From NCBI GenBank assembly GCA_964487255.1, contig CAZAQV010000014.1:62001-126000 (forward strand): DNA of 64,000 nt. Reading direction: 5' to 3'. Below the pieces are notes generated by a model, which saw only the letters and a list, made by a program, of their open reading frames with translations, made no database searches and was not told the origin of the DNA. Of the stretch, positions 35,200-43,669 are shown one piece after another (position 1 is the stretch's first letter; each line of letters begins with the position of its first letter). The stretch comes from CAZAQV01 sp964487255. GTDB lineage: Bacteria > Myxococcota_A > Polyangia > Polyangiales > CAZAQV01. Made by a program: the position numbers and the translations under genes.

Positions 35200-36123
35200 A
35201 TGCGGCGAGTGGGCGGGTTTGAGTCGTTTGCGTGCTTCGTGTGTGGCCTGCTTCTAGCTTGTGGGCGAGGGCAGCCAGCGAGCGATGAAGTGCCTGGGGC
35301 CGGAGAGCTGCTCGCAACGGTGAACGGGACGCCGTTGGTTCGTTCCGATCTTGAATTGCCTGAGGGCGGGCAGCAGACATCGATTCGTGCGTTGCTCGAT
35401 CGAGCGGTGGACAATGAGCTGCTGGCACAGCAAGCCAACAAGCGCGGCGTTTCATCGGCGGACCTTTCGCGACGAACTCGCCAGTTCGCCGTGCAAGAAC
35501 TCCTGCGCATCGTCGTTGAGGAACCGAATCGTCCCGAGGACGTGCCCCGAGCTTTGCTCGAAGAACGCTATGCGCAAAACCGCGCGGAGAAGTTCTCTCG
35601 CCCTGAGCGACGTGCATCGCTTCATTTCTTGGTGCGCCTGCCCAAAAACGCCACGGCGGAGCAAAGCGAGGCTGCCAAACGAATCGCTGAGGAGGCGTGG
35701 CGCAGCATGCGTGATGAAGAGTCCGCACGTGCTTTGCTAAAGCGCAACAAGACCAAAGAGGACGGGTTTTCGCTCATCGCTGAGCGCGTGCCAGCGGCGG
35801 GTCGAGAAGCCGCGTTGGACCCCGCATACCGTGATGCATTGTTTGAAGGTGAGGGTGTCGGGCGTGTTGGCAAAGTCGTGCGCTCGACGTTCGGCTGGCA
35901 TGCAATCTGGGTCACAGCGGTAGAGCCGGCCATAAGCGTGCCCTTTGCAGAAGTCGAGCCAGACCTGCGCGCGGAGCTTTCCGTTGATCTGCGCAGGGAG
36001 GCGTTGGACGCTTTGCTGAAGAAACTTCGAGCCAAGAGCAATGTGGCCGCGGCGGGAGTCGAGCTGCGCGATGTGCTGGGCGAAAGCTTCGACCTTTCCA
36101 AGATCGAACACGGGGGTTCTTAA
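35200..36123 (+). CDS. Parvulin-type peptidyl-prolyl isomerase lipoprotein (PpiC/SurA-like)
   Basis: 307 residues from ATG 35200. A lipoprotein signal (GLLLACG) leads to a SurA-like N-terminal helical region (VNGTPLVRSDLELP, then RALLDRAVDNELLAQQA). A parvulin domain at about 145-245 ends in STFGWHAIWV, the FGWH motif of the family. It would help fold outer-membrane proteins in the periplasm. The gene overlaps the next one tail-to-tail by 4 bases, so the two stops are shared between strands. Confidence 0.85.
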   Translation: MRRVGGFESFACFVCGLLLACGRGQPASDEVPGAGELLATVNGTPLVRSDLELPEGGQQTSIRALLDRAVDNELLAQQANKRGVSSADLSRRTRQFAVQELLRIVVEEPNRPEDVPRALLEERYAQNRAEKFSRPERRASLHFLVRLPKNATAEQSEAAKRIAEEAWRSMRDEESARALLKRNKTKEDGFSLIAERVPAAGREAALDPAYRDALFEGEGVGRVGKVVRSTFGWHAIWVTAVEPAISVPFAEVEPDLRAELSVDLRREALDALLKKLRAKSNVAAAGVELRDVLGESFDLSKIEHGGS

Positions 36124-38600
36124 GGCAGCTGTCGGATGGCCCAGGGCAGGCGCGCCATCGCGCTGCCTTCACGAGTCTGCAGTAACAGTGCGACCGCGTC
36201 GCCCAAGACCGCGTGCACGGGTAACGATGCGCTGCCATCGCTCAGACGGGCCTTTGCCCCGCTCGATACGGACACGCCGATTTCGGCAAGGATGTAATCG
36301 ATGAGTCCCTCGGGGCGGCCGGGTAATGCAAAAATCGGGGCGCCTTCGTCGAGCCCAGCTAGCGCTTCGGCTCTGCGAAGTGCGTCATTGAAGCCGCCTT
36401 GTTTGTGGACCAAGCCCAGTTCGAGTGCTCGTTGACCCGACCATACACGGCCGCGCCCGAGCGAGTCGACTCGTTCCCTGCTCAACTTGGTTCCGCCCGC
36501 GATGATACGGTCTAAGAATAGGTCGTACCACTGGGCGATCTTGTCCTCGAGAAGTAAACGCTCCTCAACCGTGAACGGGCGGTAAAAGGAGTCTGCACCC
36601 GCGTGCTTTCCGAATCGTACTTCTTCGATGCCTACACCGATTTTCGAGGCCAACTGAACAAAGTCGACCTTCCCGAAGAAGATGCCGATGGAGCCTGTGA
36701 CGGTTGCAGGCATCGCATAGATTTCGTCTGCGCCCGCCGCTGCGTAATAACCGCCGCTTGCTGCCACGGCACCCATTGACGCAATGACAGGCTTCTTTTT
36801 TCGTGCACGTATCATCGCGCGCCAAATCTGGTCAGAGGCGAGTGCCGAACCTCCAGGAGAATCGATGCGGACGACGATCGCGCGTACTGACGAGTCGTTC
36901 GCCAAGCGGTCGAGGCTGTCGACAATCGTGTGCCCACCAGACTGGTGAATCTCAAGCAATGGAATATCGGTGTTGTTGCCATCAACGATGTCTCCGTCAA
37001 TGATGACCACGCCGATGCGGTCCGGCGTGCTCCACGAGTCGTAGCTCGGAGTTGGCAAATAGTACGTGCGCTCAAACTCGCCTCCGAAAGCACCCCGAAG
37101 AGCTTCTCCAAAGTCAAACGCGTCTGCTGCACCCCGAATAAGGTTGCGTTCGGCAAGGTCCTTGGTGGTGAACGGTCCGCGGTCGATCAAACGCGCAATC
37201 TGTTCTTTGGACGAACTCCAGTCCTTCGCAAACCCGCTCAGACGTTGGTGGTAGACGTCGCCGTATAGCGCGTGGCGTTGTTCCTTGGCCGGCTGTGTTG
37301 AACCCGAGCGCGTGTATTGCTCTGGCGCGCTCTTGTATTTCCCGATACGAACAAAGTCCGCGCGAACACCGAGCGCCTCGAGGGCGTCTCCGTAAAAGAG
37401 GGGAAAGCTGGACACACCCATTACGCGTGCACCGCCCGCCGGATCAAAGAACGCGTGGGTGGCGCGTGAGCACGCGAACAACTCCTGTTCACTTGCGTCT
37501 TCGAGGTGGCAAACGACCGGGCGACCGCTGCCTCGTAGGTTGGCGATGGCGGCGCGCAACTCCTGTGCGTAGGCGGTGCCGATCGAGGAACCGCGCATGT
37601 AGAGCACGACACCCGCGATCTCGGGGTCACGCCGCGCCCGGTCGAGCGTCAGCAGTGCGCCCAAAATCCCTCTCGCGCCAAGTCCAGACATGCGGATCTC
37701 AAGGACCCGCTTGGGTCGTGGCAGTCCGGGCTCTCGGTGTTCCTGAAGTTCGGCACCGGCGAACCAACCGTGCGATTGACCCTCTTCGGGTCTCAGATGT
37801 GCGCCGCCCAGTACACTTCCGCGTTGCCCGGCCGTTTCGAAAGCGACGCGAAGGCCCGTCGTGACTGAAAAGTCGGGATCGCCGTCGAGCCGATGCGCTT
37901 GGCCGCGCACGAATAGTTCTCCGATATGCGGCAGAGCCATGCCCGAGAATACCTGGGCGCCGATGGCACCCTCGGTGTCTAGGGTGGCGCCCGCTTCGAG
38001 CGTCCAACGCGAGTCGCCGAAGGGGCGGAGGGCGACGTTGCCGAAAAATGAGCTGGGCCAGGTCGACGCTGCATTCGCTCCTGTGACGTTGAGTGCACCG
38101 TTGATGTCCTGAGCACCGAGAGAAAACGCGAGGAGGTTTGCCGGTGTCCAAAGTACCGATGCATCGAGCAATACCGCGCCACCGAAGCGAGGGTCTTCGG
38201 ATCCGAGGAAGCGCAAGCCAATGCCTGCGCTCAGGCCGGGACGAAGTTCGAGGCCGCCAGCGACGTGCAAGGCACCGATCGACGAGAACCCCGATGGGCG
38301 AATGTGCTCGAATGCGATGCCGATCCCGAGTCCGAACGGTAGCGGTGTTGCAAGTCTCAGCGCGTCGCCGTCGACAAAGCCAACATCTTGTTGATGCTCG
38401 AACGTCGCGGACCAACCGTACAGGCGAGGGAGCGCGGCCGGCTGAAGTGCCGCGCTGTGAGCCCCTCTGGGCATTGTCAGCATTGTGCTCGTCGGAGTGA
38501 GGCGAGGCGCCTGCGCTGCAGTCGTGTCAACGGGCAGCAGGAAGAGGAGCGAGACGAGTGCGATGTGCCGGCGACGGAGGCTCCTTCGGAGTACGAACAT
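36120..38600 (-). CDS. sppA: Signal peptide peptidase SppA fused to an N-terminal outer-membrane-like barrel
   Basis: 826 residues. There is a signal peptide at 1-29. Residues ~30-290 are alternating Gly/aromatic strands (GLGIGIAFEHIRPSG, GLSAGIGLRF, VRGQAHRLDG) that look like a beta-barrel. Residues ~300-826 form two SppA (protease IV) repeats. The nucleophile Ser615 is in AVAASGGYY, with RIDSPGGSALASD and TGSIGIFFGK nearby. The first repeat has RIGKYKSAPEQY. At the place of E. coli Lys209 (ANKIYLSP) this protein has His382 (ATHAFFDP). SppA degrades cleaved signal peptides or membrane proteins. The fusion suggests an outer-membrane or periplasmic location. Confidence 0.85.
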   Translation of the reverse strand: MFVLRRSLRRRHIALVSLLFLLPVDTTAAQAPRLTPTSTMLTMPRGAHSAALQPAALPRLYGWSATFEHQQDVGFVDGDALRLATPLPFGLGIGIAFEHIRPSGFSSIGALHVAGGLELRPGLSAGIGLRFLGSEDPRFGGAVLLDASVLWTPANLLAFSLGAQDINGALNVTGANAASTWPSSFFGNVALRPFGDSRWTLEAGATLDTEGAIGAQVFSGMALPHIGELFVRGQAHRLDGDPDFSVTTGLRVAFETAGQRGSVLGGAHLRPEEGQSHGWFAGAELQEHREPGLPRPKRVLEIRMSGLGARGILGALLTLDRARRDPEIAGVVLYMRGSSIGTAYAQELRAAIANLRGSGRPVVCHLEDASEQELFACSRATHAFFDPAGGARVMGVSSFPLFYGDALEALGVRADFVRIGKYKSAPEQYTRSGSTQPAKEQRHALYGDVYHQRLSGFAKDWSSSKEQIARLIDRGPFTTKDLAERNLIRGAADAFDFGEALRGAFGGEFERTYYLPTPSYDSWSTPDRIGVVIIDGDIVDGNNTDIPLLEIHQSGGHTIVDSLDRLANDSSVRAIVVRIDSPGGSALASDQIWRAMIRARKKKPVIASMGAVAASGGYYAAAGADEIYAMPATVTGSIGIFFGKVDFVQLASKIGVGIEEVRFGKHAGADSFYRPFTVEERLLLEDKIAQWYDLFLDRIIAGGTKLSRERVDSLGRGRVWSGQRALELGLVHKQGGFNDALRRAEALAGLDEGAPIFALPGRPEGLIDYILAEIGVSVSSGAKARLSDGSASLPVHAVLGDAVALLLQTREGSAMARLPWAIRQLP

Positions 38601-38650
38601 TGCCGGGATGATAGCCGAAACTTAGAGTGATTCGACTGACAATTCGTGGA

Positions 38651-38881
38651 CTACTCGGTCTGGGCCTGCTGCAGTTCGGCCTGCTTCGCAGTTGCCTGCT
38701 CCGTGGCCTGCCGGGCAGCCTCTTTGACTTCGGTTTGCAACTCTTGGGCTTCTGGCGTGGCCCAGATGCGCTGCGCGTGCTCACTCAGCGTCCGCTTTCC
38801 GACCGGCACGAAAAAGACCACGTAGGCGATGACCCCTGCCCCGACGAGCCAGATGGCAAAGTTGATCGCGCGGCTGATCAT
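38651..38881 (-). CDS. Small single-span membrane protein with helical tail
   Basis: 76 residues from ATG 38881, overlapping the stop of the response regulator gene (ATGA). One transmembrane span at about 6-26 (INFAIWLVGAGVIAYVVFFV), then a charged, Ala/Glu/Gln-rich helix (TEVKEAARQATEQATAKQ) that could form a coiled coil. A forward frame over the same bases is rejected because this one is coupled to a real gene. Function unknown. Confidence 0.7.
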   Translation of the reverse strand: MISRAINFAIWLVGAGVIAYVVFFVPVGKRTLSEHAQRIWATPEAQELQTEVKEAARQATEQATAKQAELQQAQTE

Positions 38882-40260
38882 GAAGACCTTTTGATGCCGT
38901 AGCCGCGCATCTTCTTGTGCAAGTTGGTGCGTTCAACCCCCAGCGAGGTCGCGGTTTGCGAAATGTTCCAATCGTGTCGGTCGAGCGCTTTGAGGATATA
39001 GGTTTTCTCGGCCAGCTCCCGGTACGCCTTGAGCGAAAGTGCGTCATTACCGAGCTCGACAGCAGGAAGTGCGTCCTCGCTGCCGCCCTTGCTTCGCAGC
39101 GAAAGGCGCGTGAGCTCGGGTAGGTCATCGAGCTCAATGCGGTCGCCGCTCAAGATGGCCATGCGTTCGATGACGTTCTTGAGCTCTCGAACGTTGCCAG
39201 GCCACGGGCGCTCTTGAAGCGCTTCGAGTACGTCGTCGTCGATCTCTTTTGGGCGTGCGGCGCTCTCTTTACAAAAGTGTTCAAGGAAGGACTCCGCGAG
39301 TGCGGGAATGTCGTCTTTTCGCTCGCGCAAGGGAGGCGTAAAAAGAGGAACGACGTTGAGTCGAAAATAGAGGTCTTCTCGAAACTCACCTTCGCGAACC
39401 GCTTCTTCAAGGTCCTTGTTCGTTGCGGCCACAACCCGCACATCCACACCGATGGTGCGCTCGCTGCCAACGCGTGTAATCTCTCCATTTTGTAACGCAC
39501 GAAGTACTTTCGCTTGCGCGCTAAGGCTCATGTCGCCGATTTCGTCGAGAAAGAGTGTTCCGCCATCGGCTAGCTCGAACATGCCCTTTTTGCGATTTGT
39601 TGCCCCCGTAAAAGCGCCTCGTTCGTGCCCGAATAGCTCGCTCTCGATCAAATCACTGGGAATGGCAGCACAGTTGACCTTCACGAAGGAAGCCTTGGCG
39701 CGTGGGCTAAGTCGGTGGATGGCGCGCGCCACAAGCTCCTTACCCGTGCCCGACTCGCCCACAATGAGAACGCGACCGTTGGTTGGAGCGACCTTCTCAA
39801 GTTGAGCGTAAAGCTTGCGCATGGCCTCGCTCTCACCCACCATCTCGTATCGTTCGTGCGTGGTTGCGCGCAGTTCAGCCACTTCTCGCTCCAACTGAGA
39901 AGTGCGCAACGCGTTACGGATACCGATAAGAACACGGTCGCGGTCGAGCGGCTTTTCGAAAAAATCGGTCGCACCGAGCTGCACGGCGTTTACGGCTTCG
40001 GCTACGGATGCGTGGCCTGAAATCATGATGACGGGCAGACGAGGGTGGTCGCTACGAAGTTCGCGCAGAACTTCGATGCCGTCTTTGCCCGGTAAGCGAA
40101 CATCCAGAATCATGAGGTCGATTTCGTGCTGGTCGAGTGACTTGAGCGCGGCCTCGCCGCTTTCGACGTCGATGACCTCAAAGCCTTCGCCCTCAAGGAC
40201 CATTCGCATGGTGCGTCGAATGTTCTTTTCGTCGTCAACTACGAGGATGCGCGCTGCCAC
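38878..40260 (-). CDS. NtrC-family sigma-54 response regulator
   Basis: 460 residues. Receiver domain at 1-120 has the acidic pocket (VVDDEKN) and phospho-acceptor Asp54 in LMILDVRLPGKDG. The AAA+ domain has GESGTGKE, GAFTGA and GGTLFLDEIGD. A Fis-type HTH at the end reads DWNISQTATSLGVERTNLHKKM. It activates sigma-54 promoters when phosphorylated. No histidine kinase is next to it. It begins 33 bases after the aspartate kinase gene and is followed by a coupled small membrane protein, so these three are likely co-transcribed. Confidence 0.94.
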   Translation of the reverse strand: MAARILVVDDEKNIRRTMRMVLEGEGFEVIDVESGEAALKSLDQHEIDLMILDVRLPGKDGIEVLRELRSDHPRLPVIMISGHASVAEAVNAVQLGATDFFEKPLDRDRVLIGIRNALRTSQLEREVAELRATTHERYEMVGESEAMRKLYAQLEKVAPTNGRVLIVGESGTGKELVARAIHRLSPRAKASFVKVNCAAIPSDLIESELFGHERGAFTGATNRKKGMFELADGGTLFLDEIGDMSLSAQAKVLRALQNGEITRVGSERTIGVDVRVVAATNKDLEEAVREGEFREDLYFRLNVVPLFTPPLRERKDDIPALAESFLEHFCKESAARPKEIDDDVLEALQERPWPGNVRELKNVIERMAILSGDRIELDDLPELTRLSLRSKGGSEDALPAVELGNDALSLKAYRELAEKTYILKALDRHDWNISQTATSLGVERTNLHKKMRGYGIKRSS

Positions 40261-40293
40261 AGTTTGTCGAGCCTAGCGCAAATAGCGGCGGGA

Positions 40294-41406
40294 CTAAACT
40301 TCCTGCTCGACCACGAGGGCGTGAAGGGCACGGACCGCGAGTTCGCACTGAGGTTCGGGCAACAGTGCGACGGCGCGGCCCTCCTGCTCGCTGGTCTCCT
40401 CGATATCAAAGTCCCGGAGCGCCGCCCGCATGCTGAAGCCGGCCGGGCGATGACCCACCACCGTAACGGCCGCCACTGCATGCGACACTTCGCAGTCATC
40501 GCCAAGGTCGAGCGGAGGAGATGTTTCGGTCTCGACTCGCCAAAGCACCGCGCGTGAACCACGCGTTTGCAGGTGGAAGATGTCGTCGGGTGGGAGCTGG
40601 GCAGCCTCGAGGCGTTCGATGTTGCTTTCGTACCGCGCGAGGTTTTTTCGTCCGACGACAGCCGATGAGCGCGACTTGGAGTCCGTGATTCTCGTTTCGC
40701 GCTCGCTGCCAAAGGTCGAGCGCGCTGCGATCGTAATCCCGTGCTCTCTCGCGTATGCGACCGCCTTGGCGTGAAGTACCTTGGCGCCAGCAGTCGACAT
40801 GTTTTGCATCGTGTCGTAGTCGACCTCGGCCAGGTGTTTGGCGCTCGTGACCACGCGTGGGTCGGCCGAGTATACACCGTCGACGTCACTGTAAATTTCG
40901 GCTTGTTTCGCACCAAGAGCCGCCGCTAGCGCGATGGCGGTTGTGTCACTACCTCCACGACCGAAGGTCGTGATCTCACGTTTGTAGCTCATGCCTTGAT
41001 AGCCGGCCACGATGACGATGCGACTTCGAGCGAGTTCGTCTTCGATACGATGAGGTCGCACTTCGATGATCTTTGCGTCGAAATGACGGTCGTTGGTGAT
41101 GAGACCGGATTGCGAGCCTGTGAACGAGATAGCCTGCTCACCGCGCTTGTCGATGGCCATGCTGAGCAGTGCCATGCTGATGCGCTCTCCGGTGCTCACC
41201 AGCATGTCGAGCTCTCGACGCGGTGGCGTGTGCGTCACTCGATGTGCCATGGTCAGCAGTTCGTCGGTCGTTTTTCCCATGGCGGAGACCACGACGACGA
41301 CATCGTTGCCCGCGCGCTTGCAAGCGACGACACGTTCGGCGACGGCCTCCAGCTTTTCGATCGTCGCTACCGACGAACCGCCGTACTTTTGAACTATCGT
41401 CGCCAC
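40294..41406 (-). CDS. lysC: Aspartate kinase
   Basis: 370 residues, shorter than the usual ~400-410. The N-terminus MATIVQKYGGSSVAT, the GRGGSDTTAIALAAAL loop, TDVDGVYSADPRVV-like (YSDVDGVYSADPRVV) and STAGAKVLHAKAV match the kinase domain well. The C-terminal regulatory part is short, with one recognisable ACT-like segment (AVAAVTVVGHRPAGFSMRAALRDFDIEE). Feedback control by lysine/threonine may therefore differ. It phosphorylates aspartate in the lysine, threonine and methionine pathway. It is the first gene of a unit with the response regulator. Its start is immediately next to the 85-bp tandem repeat. Confidence 0.93.
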   Translation of the reverse strand: MATIVQKYGGSSVATIEKLEAVAERVVACKRAGNDVVVVVSAMGKTTDELLTMAHRVTHTPPRRELDMLVSTGERISMALLSMAIDKRGEQAISFTGSQSGLITNDRHFDAKIIEVRPHRIEDELARSRIVIVAGYQGMSYKREITTFGRGGSDTTAIALAAALGAKQAEIYSDVDGVYSADPRVVTSAKHLAEVDYDTMQNMSTAGAKVLHAKAVAYAREHGITIAARSTFGSERETRITDSKSRSSAVVGRKNLARYESNIERLEAAQLPPDDIFHLQTRGSRAVLWRVETETSPPLDLGDDCEVSHAVAAVTVVGHRPAGFSMRAALRDFDIEETSEQEGRAVALLPEPQCELAVRALHALVVEQEV

Positions 41407-41410
41407 TCTG

Positions 41411-41603
41411 CTTATGCCTCTTCACGGCTACGCGTCACAACCATCGACGTGGATATACCACATCGGCTTGCTTTGGCTGCGCACGTTCATCGGGGCTTAT
41501 GCCTCTTCACGGCTACGCGTCACAACCATCGACGTGGATATACCACATCGGCTTGCTTTGGCTGCGCACGTTCATCGGGGCTTATGCCTCTTCACGGCTA
41601 CGC
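41411..41603. repeat. Tandem repeat, 85-bp unit, two full copies plus 23 bases
   Basis: Copies start at 41411, 41496 and 41581 with identical sequence; the third stops matching after CTTATGCCTCTTCACGGCTACGC. Each full copy has the short inverted repeat GTGG-ATATA-CCAC. The array begins 4 bases upstream of the lysC start and fills the divergent region to the STAS gene. The unit is not a multiple of 3. Confidence 0.95.
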
Positions 41604-41637
41604 TAGCTTTCGTGACCTTACTGCGCTAGCAAATCTC

Positions 41638-42465
41638 ATGCTGGAGCGTGTCGAGAGTGTGCTGGAGCAGGTGCGAACCGCTTTCGAGGTGCGGGCTCCA
41701 TTTGCCGAAGACCGCGACCTGGCGACGGACTTGTCCGCGCAGGCTCGTCCTGTCGTGCGTGCGTTCTGCGAAGCGTTCGAACGCGTAGCAGAGGCAGGCT
41801 GGGAGGAGGCCGGCGAAGCGTACTCTCTGCTCAACTTGCTGGGGCGCCACCTCGGAGAAAGCGGCATGACGCCGGGCGCAGCGACGATAGGTTGCGATCT
41901 GCTCTTCGCCGGGCTGTGCCGCGTGCTGGAGCCCAGTGAATCCGTCGAGCGAGGGCTCACGTTTCGCGGGGTTTTCTTTGAGGGTTATGTCGGTGGGGTC
42001 CAAGCTCGATCCGAGCGCGAGCAGCAAGCGGAGCTCGAACAAATGCAGCCCCTGTTTGTGACGGCCTCGGGCACATGCGTGCTCATGTTGAGTGGACCGC
42101 TGCGTGCCGAAAGCATCGAGCGTATCGCAGAGGAGTTTGGTCGGGTGCTGTTTCGTCGTGACGCGCAGGCCGCGATCGTGGACCTGCGCGCGCTGTCAGC
42201 CGCTCCGCTCACGCGCGATGTCCTCGATGCGGTCCTGGGCATCGACGAGCAGGCGAGGACGTTGGGTTGCCGCTGCACTTTTGCCGGCATCAAACGTGAG
42301 CGTGCGCAAGAAGTCCTGGGTTCACGCGCAAGAATCGACATCATCGATTTCACCGACTCTTTGGATGGCTTGCTCGACGATGTTGACATGCGCAAGGGGC
42401 GCGCGCCGCGCATGCGAGCCGTGCTGCGACGCCTCGACAAGTGGCTTGGCGAGCGCGAAGCTTAG
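41638..42465 (+). CDS. STAS-domain protein, RsbR/RsbS-like
   Basis: 275 residues from ATG 41638; longer frames run through the tandem repeat and antisense lysC and are rejected. The N-terminal ~150 residues are helical. The C-terminal ~100 residues form a STAS-like domain (AIVDLRALSAAPLTRDVLDAVLGIDEQA, LGCRCTFAGIKRERAQEV) as in anti-anti-sigma and stressosome proteins. The expected phospho-acceptor Ser/Thr is not clear to me. It is convergent with the anti-sigma-like gene, with overlapping stops. The nearness of an ECF sigma pair is suggestive but unproven. Confidence 0.7.
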   Translation: MLERVESVLEQVRTAFEVRAPFAEDRDLATDLSAQARPVVRAFCEAFERVAEAGWEEAGEAYSLLNLLGRHLGESGMTPGAATIGCDLLFAGLCRVLEPSESVERGLTFRGVFFEGYVGGVQARSEREQQAELEQMQPLFVTASGTCVLMLSGPLRAESIERIAEEFGRVLFRRDAQAAIVDLRALSAAPLTRDVLDAVLGIDEQARTLGCRCTFAGIKRERAQEVLGSRARIDIIDFTDSLDGLLDDVDMRKGRAPRMRAVLRRLDKWLGEREA

Positions 42466-43664
42466 AGCGAGCTGGGCTGGACTTCGCTCGCGGGCTGCTT
42501 TGAACGTTTGGCCTTGCTCGGCCTGCTCTTGTCGATTCGAGCTTGGCAGTCGCGTAGTTCCCGTTGCGCTGTCGACGCGCGCGCGTCCTTCGGGTTCTCG
42601 CGCAAGAAGGCCTGGTACGGTTTGATCGCCCTGGCACAGTCTCCACGCTCTCGATAGCTGCGCGCGAGGTAAAAGAGGGTGTCGCTGCGCCGCGCATCGC
42701 GACTCGATAGCGCGTCTTCAAAGGCGCGTGCAGCTTCCGCGTACTTGCGCGCTTCGTAGAGGTTGATGCCGCGATTGTATGCTGTGGTCACGACACGGGC
42801 TTCATCTTCGGCGTCTTCGGCCGGCGCATACTCCGCTTTGGGCGCAGGCTCGGCTGCGGCCGGTGCGAGTTGGCCAGCGCCCTTCGACATCGTCGAGGAA
42901 GAAGACGGTGCGTACCCTCGGCTGTTGCCTTCTGGGCCCATCCGGTAGTCGGACCCGCCTCTGATTCCGGCTAACGGGTCGTCGTTCTTCTTCATCGGCA
43001 TTAATTTGCGGTCGGAAGCCGTCCTGCGACGCATGCGTCTTCGCGGCGCGCGCTCTTTGGATTCTGCGACCTGCTGTCTCAGATCCGAATCGCGTTCCAG
43101 GTTTGCGGCCTCCTTAAAACTCTTCTCGGCTTCGGCTTTTTCTTCGGTCAGCTTGTCCGCGAGTTCTGCTTGCTCGAGTTCGGCGGCCTCGATTGCAGGC
43201 GCTTGCATCGGGCTGGGTTCGATGACCATCGAGGTGTCGCCCTGCATGGTCTGTTTGCGAAGGGCCCAGATCGACACTCCAACGATCGCGATCATCGCTG
43301 CCGTCGCCGCGAACTGAGGTCCCGTCATCAAGCCACGCAGCCACGCCAAGAATGGGACTTGCTCGTCTTGGTCGCTACGCGCTGAGGTGTGTTCGACCTT
43401 GGCTTGGCCGAACTCTGCAATGCGCTCCTCACGCAGCACGTGCGAGCGGGCCGCTTCCATAATGGGGGCGTCAAACGAGGCTGGGGGTTCGTCGAAGCTA
43501 AACGCGTTGGCGTAACCCATCGCCTCTTTGAGTTCGTCGAGAGCGGCCAAGCATGTTTGACAGTCATCCGCGTGCGACTGCACCAACGTAGCCTGCTGTG
43601 CGGGAAGTTCCCCGTACAGTAGCTCCAGCAGTTGGTCTTCACATTGTTCGCAGTTCACGTTCAA
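42462..43664 (-). CDS. Anti-sigma factor-like protein with zinc finger, one span and TPR tail
   Basis: 400 residues. An N-terminal putative zinc-finger has the H-x3-C-x2-C pattern (HADDCQTC at about 31-38, with CEQC at 5-8). One transmembrane span is near residues 112-130 (FAATAAMIAIVGVSIWAL). A charged helical linker follows, and the C-terminal ~130 residues hold TPR-like repeats (AYNRGINLYEARKYAEAARAFEDAL, FYLARSYRERGDCARAIKPYQAFL). It begins 5 bases after the ECF sigma factor stop, so it probably sequesters that sigma factor at the membrane. The periplasmic TPR could sense envelope state. Confidence 0.85.
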   Translation of the reverse strand: MNVNCEQCEDQLLELLYGELPAQQATLVQSHADDCQTCLAALDELKEAMGYANAFSFDEPPASFDAPIMEAARSHVLREERIAEFGQAKVEHTSARSDQDEQVPFLAWLRGLMTGPQFAATAAMIAIVGVSIWALRKQTMQGDTSMVIEPSPMQAPAIEAAELEQAELADKLTEEKAEAEKSFKEAANLERDSDLRQQVAESKERAPRRRMRRRTASDRKLMPMKKNDDPLAGIRGGSDYRMGPEGNSRGYAPSSSSTMSKGAGQLAPAAAEPAPKAEYAPAEDAEDEARVVTTAYNRGINLYEARKYAEAARAFEDALSSRDARRSDTLFYLARSYRERGDCARAIKPYQAFLRENPKDARASTAQRELRDCQARIDKSRPSKAKRSKQPASEVQPSSL

Positions 43665-43669
43665 TACTC

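Noticed and set aside
40996..41637. Upstream extension of the STAS protein frame through lysC and the tandem repeats
   Set aside because: It is antisense to lysC and reads an 85-bp repeat in shifting frames, so it is open by chance.
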